Origin: Gemmatimonadaceae bacterium
Lineage (GTDB): Bacteria > Gemmatimonadota > Gemmatimonadetes > Gemmatimonadales > Gemmatimonadaceae
Assembly: GCA_036273715.1 (NCBI GenBank)
Contig: DASUHB010000011.1
Location: 124,001-188,000, forward strand
Direction of reading: 5' to 3'
DNA: 64,000 bases
Shown here: in pieces, positions 48,390 to 57,365 of the stretch
How the letters are laid out: every line of letters starts with the position of its first letter
Numbering within the stretch: position 1 is the first letter of the stretch
The notes under the pieces: model-generated
Told to the model about the DNA's origin: nothing
The model's database searches: none
The model's input: the letters and a program-made list of their open reading frames with translations, nothing else
Made by a program: the position numbers and the translations under genes

Positions 48390-49439
48390 ATGTACTTCCG
48401 CTGGATCGCAACCGGAGCCGCAACCGTGGCGCTGTCGGCGGTGCTCAGCGTCGCCGCCACGCGAGCGCACGAGGCCGCCGACTTGTCGCCGGACGCCCGC
48501 GTGCTTCCGGTGACCGGCGGCGCGCGCCTGACGCCGCACGCGAAACCGCCCATCGTGGAGCTGGGCGACACCATGCTCGGGGCGAGCGGTGCGCTCCGCG
48601 CGCACTTCGCATCGCGCGCCGAGGTCGCTGCACTGTCGTTGGGCGACACGACGCCTTCGGTCGAAGCATGGCCCGTCCCCGGCGGCGTTGACGGACATTC
48701 GTTCACCTTTCTCCCCACCCGTCCGTTCCACTCGAAGCTCGGCTCGTGGATCGACAACTATCTGGTGGGCTATTGGCCGGCCGAGCGGCGACGCATCCGC
48801 GAGAGCGCGTACGCCAATCCCGAGGATTTCATCGAGGTGACGCCGGCCAACGAGGACACGTTCGTGTCGGAGCATTTTCGTCTGCGCGACTTCATCACAC
48901 ACGATCAACCGAGAGTGTGGCCGAAGTACGTGGTGTTGCGTGAGGCACTCCTCGACAAGCTCGAGCTGGTGCTGCAGGACCTCGCGCATCACGGCATCGA
49001 CACGTCGCACGTAATCGTGTTGTCCGGCTTCCGGACCCCTGCGTACAATCTTGCGCTCGGCGACGCCAGCGGACGCGCGCGCGAGAGCCGGCACCAGTAC
49101 GGCGATGCCGCCGACATCATCATCGATGCGAACTGGGACGGGCACATGGACGATCTGAATCTCGACGGACGCGTCGATGAGGGCGACGTGAAAGTGATCG
49201 AGCGCGCCGTGGAGCGCGTCGAGCACCGGTACCCCGATCTCGCGGGCGGCCTCGGATTGTACGACGCGATGGGACCGCACGGTCCGTTCGCGCACATCGA
49301 CGTGCGCGGCGAAGTGAAACGGTGGACGCGAACGGCGCACGCGCTCACGCCAGCCGACAACACCCACGCGACACGCGTCGCCGGCTGCTATGCGACAGGC
49401 ACGTCCGCAGTTCTCTGCGTCCACGCCCGCCACCGCTGA
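48390..49439 (+). CDS. M15-type peptidase with calcium-loop insertion
   Basis: The 349-residue protein has an N-terminal signal or anchor (about 4-25), a linker, and a C-terminal peptidase M15A/DUF882 domain. The metal ligands are in SRHQYGDAADI and FAHIDVRG, preceded by LSGFRTPAYN. Such enzymes cut D-amino-acid bonds in peptidoglycan. Between the zinc motifs lies an insertion with two tandem acidic loops (DANWDGHMDDL and DLNLDGRVDEGD) that look like dockerin or EF-hand calcium sites. The start was chosen at ATG 48390, just before the hydrophobic segment. Confidence 0.85.
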   Translation: MYFRWIATGAATVALSAVLSVAATRAHEAADLSPDARVLPVTGGARLTPHAKPPIVELGDTMLGASGALRAHFASRAEVAALSLGDTTPSVEAWPVPGGVDGHSFTFLPTRPFHSKLGSWIDNYLVGYWPAERRRIRESAYANPEDFIEVTPANEDTFVSEHFRLRDFITHDQPRVWPKYVVLREALLDKLELVLQDLAHHGIDTSHVIVLSGFRTPAYNLALGDASGRARESRHQYGDAADIIIDANWDGHMDDLNLDGRVDEGDVKVIERAVERVEHRYPDLAGGLGLYDAMGPHGPFAHIDVRGEVKRWTRTAHALTPADNTHATRVAGCYATGTSAVLCVHARHR

Positions 49440-49630
49440 GCGGACGAACGGACGGACGGATCGCTATCTCTCTCCACCCAAGCGGTCCGCGATTTGTCCG
49501 GCTTTGTCCTCGCCTGTCCGCCTGTAGAAACGAAAGTCCCCAGCTCCCGTAGATACTTATGTTCGCCCAAACGCACGAACCGCAATGAGGTGCGGCGTGC
49601 ATCGAACGATTCACGCGGAGCATTCCTGCG

Positions 49631-52072
49631 ATGGACACCCTGTTTGGCGACCTCCGGTACGCGCTGCGCCGCCTCCGCGCGCACCCGGGCTTCACGGCCA
49701 TCGTCGTGCTAACGCTGGCGTTCGGCATCGGCGCCAACAGCGCGATTTTCAGTGTCGTCAACACGGTGTTGCTGCGCCCGCTGCCGTACGCCGAACCCGA
49801 TCGGCTCGTCACCATTCAACACGACTATCCGTCGCTCAAGCTCGAGGCGCCGGTGTCGGCGCCGGGATTCCGTGACTATCGGGACAAGACGCGCGATTTC
49901 AGCGGCGTCGCGGTCGAGAGCAACTGGCCGGTGAATCTGACGGGTCTGGGCGACCCGCAGCGGCTGCACGGCACGAAAGTGTCCGGAGAATTCTTCCGCA
50001 CGTACGGCGTGGCTCCTGCGTTAGGCAGAACCCTGCTGCCGGACGAGGACGCGCCGGGACACAACCGCGAAGTGGTGTTGAGCGACGGGCTCTGGAAGCG
50101 GCTGTTCGGCGGCCGGCCGGAGGCGGTGGGCCGGTCGATGTCGCTCGACGGCGTCGGGTACACGATCGTGGGTGTGATGCCACCGTCGTTCCACGACTTC
50201 TGGGTCCAAGACGCCGAGATCTGGACGCCGCTCGCGCTCGCCGACAGCGATTTCGTGCCGTCGGATTACACGACGGAATACCTCAACCTCACGGCGCGTC
50301 TCAAGCCGGGCGTGACCATCGACCAGGCGCAGCGCGATCTGCACGCGTTCGCCGCGCGGCTGCGCCAGGAGCACCCGAACGACATCCCGCCCGACTGGAC
50401 GTTAGGCGTGAAGTCGCTCACCGTGCTGGGGACAGGCGACATCCGTCCGGCGCTGCTCGTGCTGTTGGGCGCGGTGGGATTCGTGCTGCTTATCGCCTGT
50501 GCGAACGTGGCGAACCTGCTCCTGGCCCGCGCAGCCGGGCGCGCCAAGGAAGTGGCGATTCGCACCGCGTTAGGCGCCCGGCGCCGCGACCTGGTGCGGC
50601 AGCTCCTCGTCGAGAGCCTGCTCCTCTCGTTCATCGGCGCCGGTTTGGGCTTGCTGCTCGCGTATGCGGGCGTGCGCGCGCTCGTGGCCGCGAACCCGAG
50701 CAACGTGCCGCGCGTGTCCGAGTTAGGCATCGATGGACACGTGCTGCTGTTCACGGCGGCGGTCGCGCTCGTCACCGGCGTGCTGTTCGGGCTGGCGCCG
50801 GCGCTCCAAATGTCGCGCGGGGACATGCACAACACCCTCAAAGAAGGCGGCCGCAGCGGCACCGCGGATCGCGCCGGTGCGACGCTCCGCCGCGTGCTGG
50901 TGGTCGCCGAGGTGGCGCTGGCGCTCACGCTGTTGAGCGGCGCCGGCCTCCTCATGAAGAGCTTCGCGAAACTGGCGGCGGTCGATCCCGGTTTCGATCC
51001 GTCGCACTTGCTCACGTTCGACCTCTCGCTGCCCGAGCTGTCGTATCCCACCGATACGGCGCGCACCGAGTTCTTCAACGAGGTGCTCCCGCGGCTTGCG
51101 CAGATCCCGGGCGTGCGCGGCGCCGGCGCCGTGACGGTGATGCCGTTCAGCGGCGGCTGGTCCACCGGCACCTATAACGTCGAGGGCTACACGCCGCCGC
51201 CTCACGGCTCGATGCCATGGGGGGATGTCCGCATCGTGAGCCCCGGGTATTTCAGTACGCTGCGCATCGCGGTGAAGCGCGGCCACACGTTCACCGACGC
51301 CGAGGCTGCCGCGGCGCTCAAGGTGGTGGTGGTAGACCAGCAGTTCGTGCACCGCTACCTGCGGCCCGGCGATGACCCGATCGGGCACCGGATGTGGTTC
51401 GGGCCGGCGGCGCCTAACGACAGCACGACGTACCGCACCATCGTCGGCGTCGTCGAACATACCAAGCAGGAAGGGCTGGCGGCCGATGCGCGCCCGCAGG
51501 TCTACATGCCATACGCACAGGTTCGCAGCATTGGGCACCTCACCGTTGCCGTGCGCACCGCCGGGCCCCCATCCGAGTACACCAACGCCGTGCGCGCCGC
51601 CGTCCAGTCTGTGGACCGCAACGAACCCGTCGCGCACGTTCGCACGATGGACGACATGATCGGATCGTCCATGGGGCAACGCCGCCTCTCGATGGTGCTG
51701 CTCGGCATCTTCGCCGTGCTGGCGCTGCTCCTGGCGTCGCTCGGGATCTACGGCGTCACGTCGTACTCGGTGACGCAGCGGAGCCGCGAGATGGGCATCC
51801 GCATGGCGCTCGGCGCCCGCGCGCGCGACGTGCTGCTCATGGTGATGCGGCAGGCCCTTGCGTTAGTCCTGGGCGGCGTGGCGCTCGGACTCGGGGCGGC
51901 CCTCGCGCTCACGCGCCTCATGACCAGCCAGTTGTTCGACACCCAACCCACCGACCCGGCGACGTTCACGCTGGTGTCGGTGCTCCTCTGCGCCGTCGCG
52001 GTGTGCGCCACGCTCGTGCCGGCGCGGCGCGCCACGCGGGTGGACCCGGTCGTGACGCTCCGCGACGAGTAG
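49631..52072 (+). CDS. Orphan MacB/FtsX-type permease, copy 3
   Basis: The 813-residue protein is a classic duplicated orphan permease. The first half has TLAFGIGANSAIFSVVNTVLLRPLPY and RTALGARRRDLVRQLLVE; the second half has RMALGARARDVLLMV and ends VTLRDE. Two large MacB-like periplasmic domains lie between the helix pairs. There is no PadR-type N-terminal extension and no ATPase nearby. Five GTTAGGC/GCCTAAC motifs fall in it. It converges on yceI with a six-base gap. Confidence 0.92.
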   Translation: MDTLFGDLRYALRRLRAHPGFTAIVVLTLAFGIGANSAIFSVVNTVLLRPLPYAEPDRLVTIQHDYPSLKLEAPVSAPGFRDYRDKTRDFSGVAVESNWPVNLTGLGDPQRLHGTKVSGEFFRTYGVAPALGRTLLPDEDAPGHNREVVLSDGLWKRLFGGRPEAVGRSMSLDGVGYTIVGVMPPSFHDFWVQDAEIWTPLALADSDFVPSDYTTEYLNLTARLKPGVTIDQAQRDLHAFAARLRQEHPNDIPPDWTLGVKSLTVLGTGDIRPALLVLLGAVGFVLLIACANVANLLLARAAGRAKEVAIRTALGARRRDLVRQLLVESLLLSFIGAGLGLLLAYAGVRALVAANPSNVPRVSELGIDGHVLLFTAAVALVTGVLFGLAPALQMSRGDMHNTLKEGGRSGTADRAGATLRRVLVVAEVALALTLLSGAGLLMKSFAKLAAVDPGFDPSHLLTFDLSLPELSYPTDTARTEFFNEVLPRLAQIPGVRGAGAVTVMPFSGGWSTGTYNVEGYTPPPHGSMPWGDVRIVSPGYFSTLRIAVKRGHTFTDAEAAAALKVVVVDQQFVHRYLRPGDDPIGHRMWFGPAAPNDSTTYRTIVGVVEHTKQEGLAADARPQVYMPYAQVRSIGHLTVAVRTAGPPSEYTNAVRAAVQSVDRNEPVAHVRTMDDMIGSSMGQRRLSMVLLGIFAVLALLLASLGIYGVTSYSVTQRSREMGIRMALGARARDVLLMVMRQALALVLGGVALGLGAALALTRLMTSQLFDTQPTDPATFTLVSVLLCAVAVCATLVPARRATRVDPVVTLRDE

Positions 52073-52078
52073 CAGACG

Positions 52079-52642
52079 TCACGACGCCGTCTTACTGGCC
52101 TCCACCTCGAGGCTGATGCGGATCTCGTTGCCAACAACGAGCCCGCCCGACTCGATGAGTTGATTCCACGTTAGGCCAAAATCGCGGCGGTCAATGCGGG
52201 TGGTGGCGCTGAAGCCGATGCGTTCACCGCCCCACGGGTCCTTGGTGCGGCCCTCTTCCATGACATCGAGCACGACGGGCTTGGTGACACCGTGGATCGT
52301 GAGATCGCCGGTGACGCGATAGCGTTGCTCTCCGGCAGACTCGACAACGGTGCTCTTGAACGTGATGTCGGGATATCGCTCCACTTCGAGAAAATCCGCC
52401 GACTTGAGGTGGGTGTCGCGCTGATCGGTTCGTGTATCGATGCTCGCGGCCTTGATCACCGCTGCGACAGACGACGCCGATGGACGCGCGTCATCGATGT
52501 GGATCGTGCCGCTCACATCCGTGAAGCGACCCTTCACGGTCGTGATCATCAAGTGCTTCGCGGCGAATTCCACGAGGGTATGCGCCGGATCGAGCGTCCA
52601 GGTGCTGCTGGTGTCCGACCGATTGATGGTCGAGGTCGTCAT
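52079..52642 (-). CDS. YceI-family lipid-binding protein
   Basis: The 187-residue protein has the lipocalin-like YceI barrel that binds polyisoprenoids. Signatures are WTLDPAHTLVEFAAKHLMITTVKGRF, HLKSADFLEVERYPDITFKS and GDLTIHGVTKPVVLDV. No signal peptide is seen, so it is probably cytoplasmic, unlike E. coli YceI. The ATG at 52642 follows GGAGG by seven bases; the open frame to 53110 is not coding. The role may be in isoprenoid quinone handling or acid stress, by family only. Confidence 0.93.
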   Translation of the reverse strand: MTTSTINRSDTSSTWTLDPAHTLVEFAAKHLMITTVKGRFTDVSGTIHIDDARPSASSVAAVIKAASIDTRTDQRDTHLKSADFLEVERYPDITFKSTVVESAGEQRYRVTGDLTIHGVTKPVVLDVMEEGRTKDPWGGERIGFSATTRIDRRDFGLTWNQLIESGGLVVGNEIRISLEVEASKTAS

Positions 52643-52847
52643 AGTGTTCCTCCTCTGTAAGGCCAGGCGCGGCGCGGGTCCAGCCCGAGCGCCGATTCCT
52701 TCGAGTTTAAAGGCTTTTTGCCGCGCTCCCGTTCCCGCGCGCGCCGTTCGCCTGTACAGCACGCTATCCGCGCCTTTACGTTCGTCGATGATTCCTCGCC
52801 GCGGCGCGCGCTGCGGCCCTCTACTTTTCCGGCATTTTTCAGACGAG

Positions 52848-54587
52848 ATGAGCGACCCGCCATCGTACGCTCGCGCCGAGTCCGCCACGCGAGCGCGCCC
52901 AACGACGGGCGCACGGACGCGGTCGGTGTGCTTCCGTTGGGCGCGAGCCCCGGCGAGGCGCCGTGCGATCGCGTTTGCGTGCGCGATCGCCGGCGGCGCG
53001 TGCCACGCGTCGAATAGCGGCGCGCGCCATCGCGATCTGGTCATCGACATCGGCGCCGACGCCGACGTGCTGATGCCGCCGTTCACGGCAACGACGCAGG
53101 GCGCGATCATCGCCGATCAGATTTTCGAGCGCCTCGCGGATCCGGATAGCACGCTCGGCACCGTCGGCGATCGCGACTATCGGCCGCGTCTGGCGGATCA
53201 CTGGACGTGGGGCCGCGACTCGCTCTCGATCGCGTTTCACATCGACCCGCGGGCGCGGTGGCACGATGGCCCGCCGGTGACCGCGCGGGACGTCAAATTC
53301 TCGTTTCGGGTGTTCAAGGACAGCGCCGCGGGTTCCATCGCTGCGCCGCTCCTGTCCAACATCGACTCCGTGTCGGTGCGCGACTCAGCGACGGCCGTGG
53401 TCTGGTTTCATGCCCGCACGCCGGACGAGTTCTACACGGCCACGTACTCGCCGCGCATCCTGCCGGCACACGTGCTGGACACCATCGCGCCCGACCGGTG
53501 GCGCACATCGGCGTTCGGCCGCGCCCCGATCGGAAGCGGTCCTTATCGGTTCGTCCGTTGGGCGCCGGGCACATCGATCGAGCTGTCCGCCGACACCGCG
53601 TATCGCAACGGACGTCCGACGTTCGACCGGATCCTGTTCACGGTGACGCGCGATCCATCGGTTGCTGTGACGCGGCTGCTCGCGCACGAGACGGATTTTC
53701 TGGATCGCATCAGGACCTCGGACATTCCACGCGTGCGTGCTCGCCGCGACCTGCGCGTTTTGCGCTGGCCGTCGGAAGAGAACGTGACCCTGTTGTTCAA
53801 TCTGCGAGATCCGGCGAACCGGTCGCGTCCGCACCCGGTGCTGGGCGATTCGAGCGTCCGGCGCGCGATCGAGATGGCGATCGACCGCCCGGCGCTCGTG
53901 CGCAGTGTGTTAGGCGAGACCGGACGCGTCGCACGAGGGCCCGCTCCGGCGAGCCTGCTCGATTCGGTGTTTCTTCCCGAACGGCCGGCGGATTGCGCCG
54001 GCGCCGCCCGCCTGCTCGACGCCGCAGGCTGGGCTCGAGATGACCGAACAGGCGCTCGCCGGCGCGGCACACAACCGCTCATCGTTAGGCTTCTCGTGCC
54101 GACGAGCAGCGCCGAGCGGGTCGCCGCGGCCGTGGTGCTGCAGTCGCAGCTGCGATGCGCCGGCGTCGATGTCGAAATCGATCAAGTGGAGCTCAATACG
54201 TCACTCGATGACCTGGAGGCCGGCCAATTCGATGCGACACTGCTCGATCTCACGTGGGATCCGTCGCCTGCGAGCTCGCGCCAGCTCTGGGCAAGCGGGT
54301 CCGCGCCGCCGGGCGGCTCGAATTTCGGCGGCTACGCGAACCCGGTGTTCGACGCCCTCCTCGACAGCGCCATCGCTGCCACTCGACCCGAGCAGTCTCG
54401 GGCGCTGTACCGGAAGGCCTGGTCCGTCCTGGTGTCGAACGTACCGGCGGTCTGGCTGTACGATCTGGTGAACGTGGGCGCGGTGCGACAGCCGATCGAG
54501 CCACGGGGACTCCGAGCCGACGCGTGGTGGGGCGAGCTTGCCAAGTGGAGCATCGGTACCAACCCGGCAAACGACGGAATCCAGTAG
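52848..54587 (+). CDS. Family-5 (peptide-type) solute-binding lipoprotein
   Basis: The 579-residue protein is an ABC-type extracellular solute-binding protein of family 5 (DppA/OppA/NikA). A positively charged N-terminus leads to a lipobox-like AIAGGAC near residue 52. Family segments are FHIDPRARWHDGPPVTARDVKFSF, PIGSGPYRFVRW and SSVRRAIEMAIDRPALV. It would deliver peptides or similar ligands to an ABC importer, but no permease or ATPase gene is adjacent. The long arginine-rich leader before the hydrophobic core may mean that the true start is further in. Confidence 0.88.
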   Translation: MSDPPSYARAESATRARPTTGARTRSVCFRWARAPARRRAIAFACAIAGGACHASNSGARHRDLVIDIGADADVLMPPFTATTQGAIIADQIFERLADPDSTLGTVGDRDYRPRLADHWTWGRDSLSIAFHIDPRARWHDGPPVTARDVKFSFRVFKDSAAGSIAAPLLSNIDSVSVRDSATAVVWFHARTPDEFYTATYSPRILPAHVLDTIAPDRWRTSAFGRAPIGSGPYRFVRWAPGTSIELSADTAYRNGRPTFDRILFTVTRDPSVAVTRLLAHETDFLDRIRTSDIPRVRARRDLRVLRWPSEENVTLLFNLRDPANRSRPHPVLGDSSVRRAIEMAIDRPALVRSVLGETGRVARGPAPASLLDSVFLPERPADCAGAARLLDAAGWARDDRTGARRRGTQPLIVRLLVPTSSAERVAAAVVLQSQLRCAGVDVEIDQVELNTSLDDLEAGQFDATLLDLTWDPSPASSRQLWASGSAPPGGSNFGGYANPVFDALLDSAIAATRPEQSRALYRKAWSVLVSNVPAVWLYDLVNVGAVRQPIEPRGLRADAWWGELAKWSIGTNPANDGIQ

Positions 54588-54670
54588 CGGAAGGACCGAC
54601 GGGCTACCGGCTACTGCTGACCCCGCCTGTCAGGTTCTTGTCCGGCGTGGCCTTGGCCGCTCAGCGACCA

Positions 54671-54699
54671 TTGCAGGTTCGGAGCTTTTTCCCGATACT
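54671..54699 (+). promoter_or_regulatory. Sigma-70-like promoter upstream of the TPR gene
   Basis: TTGCAG (54671-54676) and GATACT (54694-54699) are separated by exactly 17 bases. Transcription would start near 54706, which argues against the in-frame ATG at 54705 as the translation start of the TPR gene. Confidence 0.5.
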
Positions 54700-54842
54700 C
54701 TGTCATGGCTCTCGACCCTCCGCGCAGGCGCAGAATCCGATACCGCGGCAAATCTCTCAGGCATTCTGTCCGAGGCGACGACAGCGATGAGGGCATTCTC
54801 CCGCGGTCCCACGAGTTCGCGACACGAATTTCGGACCCCATA

Positions 54843-56099
54843 GTGCCGATTCGGGACATCACGATTCAACACGCTGCGTTCTTCGAGCACTTGGCGGAGC
54901 TCGGCGACGACACGACGGCCGAGTGGCGGCGGGTGTCGGCAGGGTTGGTATGTCTGCGCCTCGTCGACTATCTGTTGGCTTCGGGCGATGGCCAGCGCGT
55001 CGACGATGTGCGCGCGACACGCGCGGCGTGGGGCTGCCTGGAATCGTTGGGCGCGGGCGACGCGATCGCGAGCGTGCTGGCGAGCCTGCTGAACGTGTTG
55101 TCGAGCGACAGCGGCGACCGGGCGGTGACGGCGCGGCCTCGCCTGCTGGCGTACGGACGCGTCCTCGAGCTCGAGTCGCGTTGGGCGTTGGCCGCCGATG
55201 TGTACGAGACGGTGGTCCGGTTGTGCCGGAGTCCGTCGGACACCGGCGAGGCACACGACGCCGCGGCGGCGTACATGCGGTTAGGCGAGTGCCGGCGTCA
55301 GGAAGCGCGGTGGGAAGACGCGCAGCATGCGTTTCGTGCGGCTGCGGACGCAGCGGCGAGTGTGTCGGACTGGCCGACGCAGATCAAAGCGCGGTGTCTC
55401 GGCGCGGCGGTGTTGTCGGAGTCGGGGAATCTGGCGGTGGCCGATGCGCTCTTGCGTCGGGCGGCGCAGGATGCGCGCTGGGCGGGGTTGTCCGACGAGA
55501 TGGCGCTGGCGTTGCACGGCCGCGCGCACGTGGCGTTCCAGCGCAAGCGGTACGAGGCGTCGGTGCGGTTCGCGTTCCGCGCGCTGCGCGGCTTGCGCGA
55601 CCCGTTGGCGCGCGACCGCGCGCTGGCCGACGTGGCGGCCGCGTTCATTGAGTTAGGCGTACGGCGCGCCGCGCGCGACGCCAGTCTCGTGCTGATCGCG
55701 ACAACGCAGGAGCCGTATGTCCGAGGCGCTGCGCTCATCAATTTGATGGACATGGCGACAAAGGACCGGACGGAGCCGTTGTTCGAACAGTACCGCCGGC
55801 AGCTCGCGGTCGAGGACTTACCGCCGCGACTGGCCGGGTACTACCACTATTACGCGGGGTTGGGAGCGTGGCAGTTCGGGCGGATCGAGACGGCCCGCAT
55901 GGAGTACGGACGTGCCGCGGAGGTTGCGGCACGGCACGGACTGGCGCAGTTGCGCTTCGACGTCGAGGCGGCCATCGCGAAGCTGCGCACGCCGCCGCCG
56001 CTCGGTCCGGAGCCGATGGCCGACGCGTCGGCCAAGACGGCCGTGGTGGCTCGTGCGTTAGGCAGGATGCGCGAGGAGTTGGAGGCGCCGTCCGCCTAA
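54843..56099 (+). CDS. TPR-type helical repeat protein
   Basis: The product is an all-helical repeat protein of 418 residues from the GTG at 54843, or 464 from an ATG at 54705. I prefer the GTG because the first 46 residues of the longer form are arginine-rich and a promoter would start transcription at the ATG itself. TPR-like units include LLAYGRVLELESRWALAADVY, YMRLGECRRQEARWEDAQHAF and YYAGLGAWQFGRIETARMEYG. No enzyme domain or signal peptide is seen. It may act with the AraC-type and receiver genes downstream, which is inference from proximity. The TAA stop lies in GCCTAAC. Confidence 0.8.
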   Translation: MPIRDITIQHAAFFEHLAELGDDTTAEWRRVSAGLVCLRLVDYLLASGDGQRVDDVRATRAAWGCLESLGAGDAIASVLASLLNVLSSDSGDRAVTARPRLLAYGRVLELESRWALAADVYETVVRLCRSPSDTGEAHDAAAAYMRLGECRRQEARWEDAQHAFRAAADAAASVSDWPTQIKARCLGAAVLSESGNLAVADALLRRAAQDARWAGLSDEMALALHGRAHVAFQRKRYEASVRFAFRALRGLRDPLARDRALADVAAAFIELGVRRAARDASLVLIATTQEPYVRGAALINLMDMATKDRTEPLFEQYRRQLAVEDLPPRLAGYYHYYAGLGAWQFGRIETARMEYGRAAEVAARHGLAQLRFDVEAAIAKLRTPPPLGPEPMADASAKTAVVARALGRMREELEAPSA

Positions 56100-56192
56100 C
56101 GGTGGACGCCGCGCCGCCGGCACGCGGAGCCGCCGGTGGCGACGCACCGCCGGCGCGCGGCGGTTCAGCCGCGCGCCACCATCACATGCGGT

Positions 56193-56315
56193 CTAATGCG
56201 GACCGACGGTGATGGTCTGGTCGGCGCCCGGTTGCGTGGGAGCAGTCGGCGACGTGCAAGCGACAAACGCCAGGGCAATGGCGGCGAGAATGAGACGGGC
56301 AGTCAGGCGGCGCAT
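56193..56315 (-). CDS. Tiny lipoprotein (40 residues)
   Basis: The ATG at 56315 with AGAGGA just upstream opens a 40-codon frame. The product is a complete lipoprotein precursor in miniature: a basic start (MRRLTARL), a hydrophobic core (ILAAIALAFVA), a lipobox ending in C20 (FVAC) and about 20 small, proline/threonine-rich residues. After LspA processing only 21 residues would remain. Tiny lipoproteins of this form are known as spacers or signals in several phyla, but no family was identified. It is divergent from the AraC-type gene. Confidence 0.55.
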   Translation of the reverse strand: MRRLTARLILAAIALAFVACTSPTAPTQPGADQTITVGPH

Positions 56316-56423
56316 GGATCCTCTGTGTGCTGGACGCTGGAGCGGGCTGAGCGGCGGGAAGCGCCCCGACGCGTGCCTCACCCGAGAGCACGCTACCAGC
56401 ACATCGACGCACCCGGAGTGCAG

Positions 56424-56474
56424 TTTGGTGACATGGCGCTGCACTTTGGGGACACACCATACACCATCGGGACA
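56424..56474. promoter_or_regulatory. Helically phased direct repeats before the AraC-type gene
   Basis: Three copies of a TTTGGKGACA-like decamer begin at 56424 (TTTGGTGACA), 56445 (TTTGGGGACA) and 56465 (CATCGGGACA). The spacing is 21 and 20 bases, two helical turns. They lie between the divergent tiny-lipoprotein and AraC-type genes, 25-75 bases before the latter's start. This is the layout of a cooperative regulator site. Confidence 0.55.
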
Positions 56475-56498
56475 TCTCGCACGGCACGGGTGGGCCGC

Positions 56499-57365
56499 AT
56501 GAATCTCGTGACGCTGGTGCCGGACCCGAAGCTGCTGCGCATTCGATTGGCGGCGCCCCCCGCCTTCACCGTGCGTGCGCTCGATGCCGTCGACGGGCCG
56601 ACCGGTCTAACGACGACCCTCGACGCGGCCCCCGTCAACCTCATCGTCATTGATCCCGCAGATCCGCGGTGCGCGGGCCGCGTGAACGACCTGGCCGGCG
56701 TGCTCACCCGCTTCGACTGGATCCCGTGCGTCGTCTACGCCAGCCTCACCGCGACGGGCATCAGTCCCCTGCCGCAGCTCATGCGCGGCAGCCTGAGCGG
56801 CCTCCTGCTCGCGGGGATCGACGACAGCACCACCGCCATCCGCGACCTCATCCTCCGCCTAACGGCTGACGCGGTGGCCAACCTGCTGCTCGATGCGCTC
56901 GCCCGGCCGATTGAACGGCTGCCGGCACCGCTCGTCGACGCCATTCGCCTGCTCTTCGCCGCGCCGCACCGGTTTCCGTCGGTGGAGGATCTCGCGTCGG
57001 CCGCCAGCATGTCGCGCCGGCACGTGCACCGCGTGGTCACCGACGCGGGCCTCACGTCGCCCACGCAGCTGCTCGTCACGGCGCGCGTGCTGCGCGCCTA
57101 TCAGATGCTTCGCTCCGGCGACATCACGGTGCAAGGCGCGGCGCAGCGGCTTCGCATCGCGCCGCGGATCCTGGCGCGACATCTGAGATTGACCACCTCG
57201 GTGCGCTCGTCGCGCGAGATGAACCAGATGGCCCCGACCGAGGTCGTCACACACTGCGTGCGATCGCTGTACCGGCCGCCCGCCGCGATGCGCCTGGCCG
57301 TCGGCGACTCGTCGCACATCGAGCGCGAGGCGCCGCCGGGTCCCCCGCGGCCAGGCCACGCATAA
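56499..57365 (+). CDS. AraC-type transcriptional regulator with atypical N-terminus
   Basis: The 288-residue protein ends in an AraC-like double helix-turn-helix region (about 155-245). The first motif is SVEDLASAASMSRRHVHRVV and the second RSGDITVQGAAQRLRIAPRIL. The N-terminal 150 residues do not resemble a sugar-binding cupin; they look like a divergent receiver-like or alpha/beta domain (LVTLVPDPKLLRIRL, VNLIVIDPADPRC). The ATG at 56499 is chosen; the upstream frame crosses the phased repeats. Its stop overlaps the next gene's ATG as TAATG, so the two regulators are coupled. Confidence 0.78.
   Translation: MNLVTLVPDPKLLRIRLAAPPAFTVRALDAVDGPTGLTTTLDAAPVNLIVIDPADPRCAGRVNDLAGVLTRFDWIPCVVYASLTATGISPLPQLMRGSLSGLLLAGIDDSTTAIRDLILRLTADAVANLLLDALARPIERLPAPLVDAIRLLFAAPHRFPSVEDLASAASMSRRHVHRVVTDAGLTSPTQLLVTARVLRAYQMLRSGDITVQGAAQRLRIAPRILARHLRLTTSVRSSREMNQMAPTEVVTHCVRSLYRPPAAMRLAVGDSSHIEREAPPGPPRPGHA

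Noticed and set aside
56100-56175. GC-rich patch with short inverted repeats after the TPR gene
   Set aside because: Pairing is imperfect and there is no T tract; biased composition explains it.
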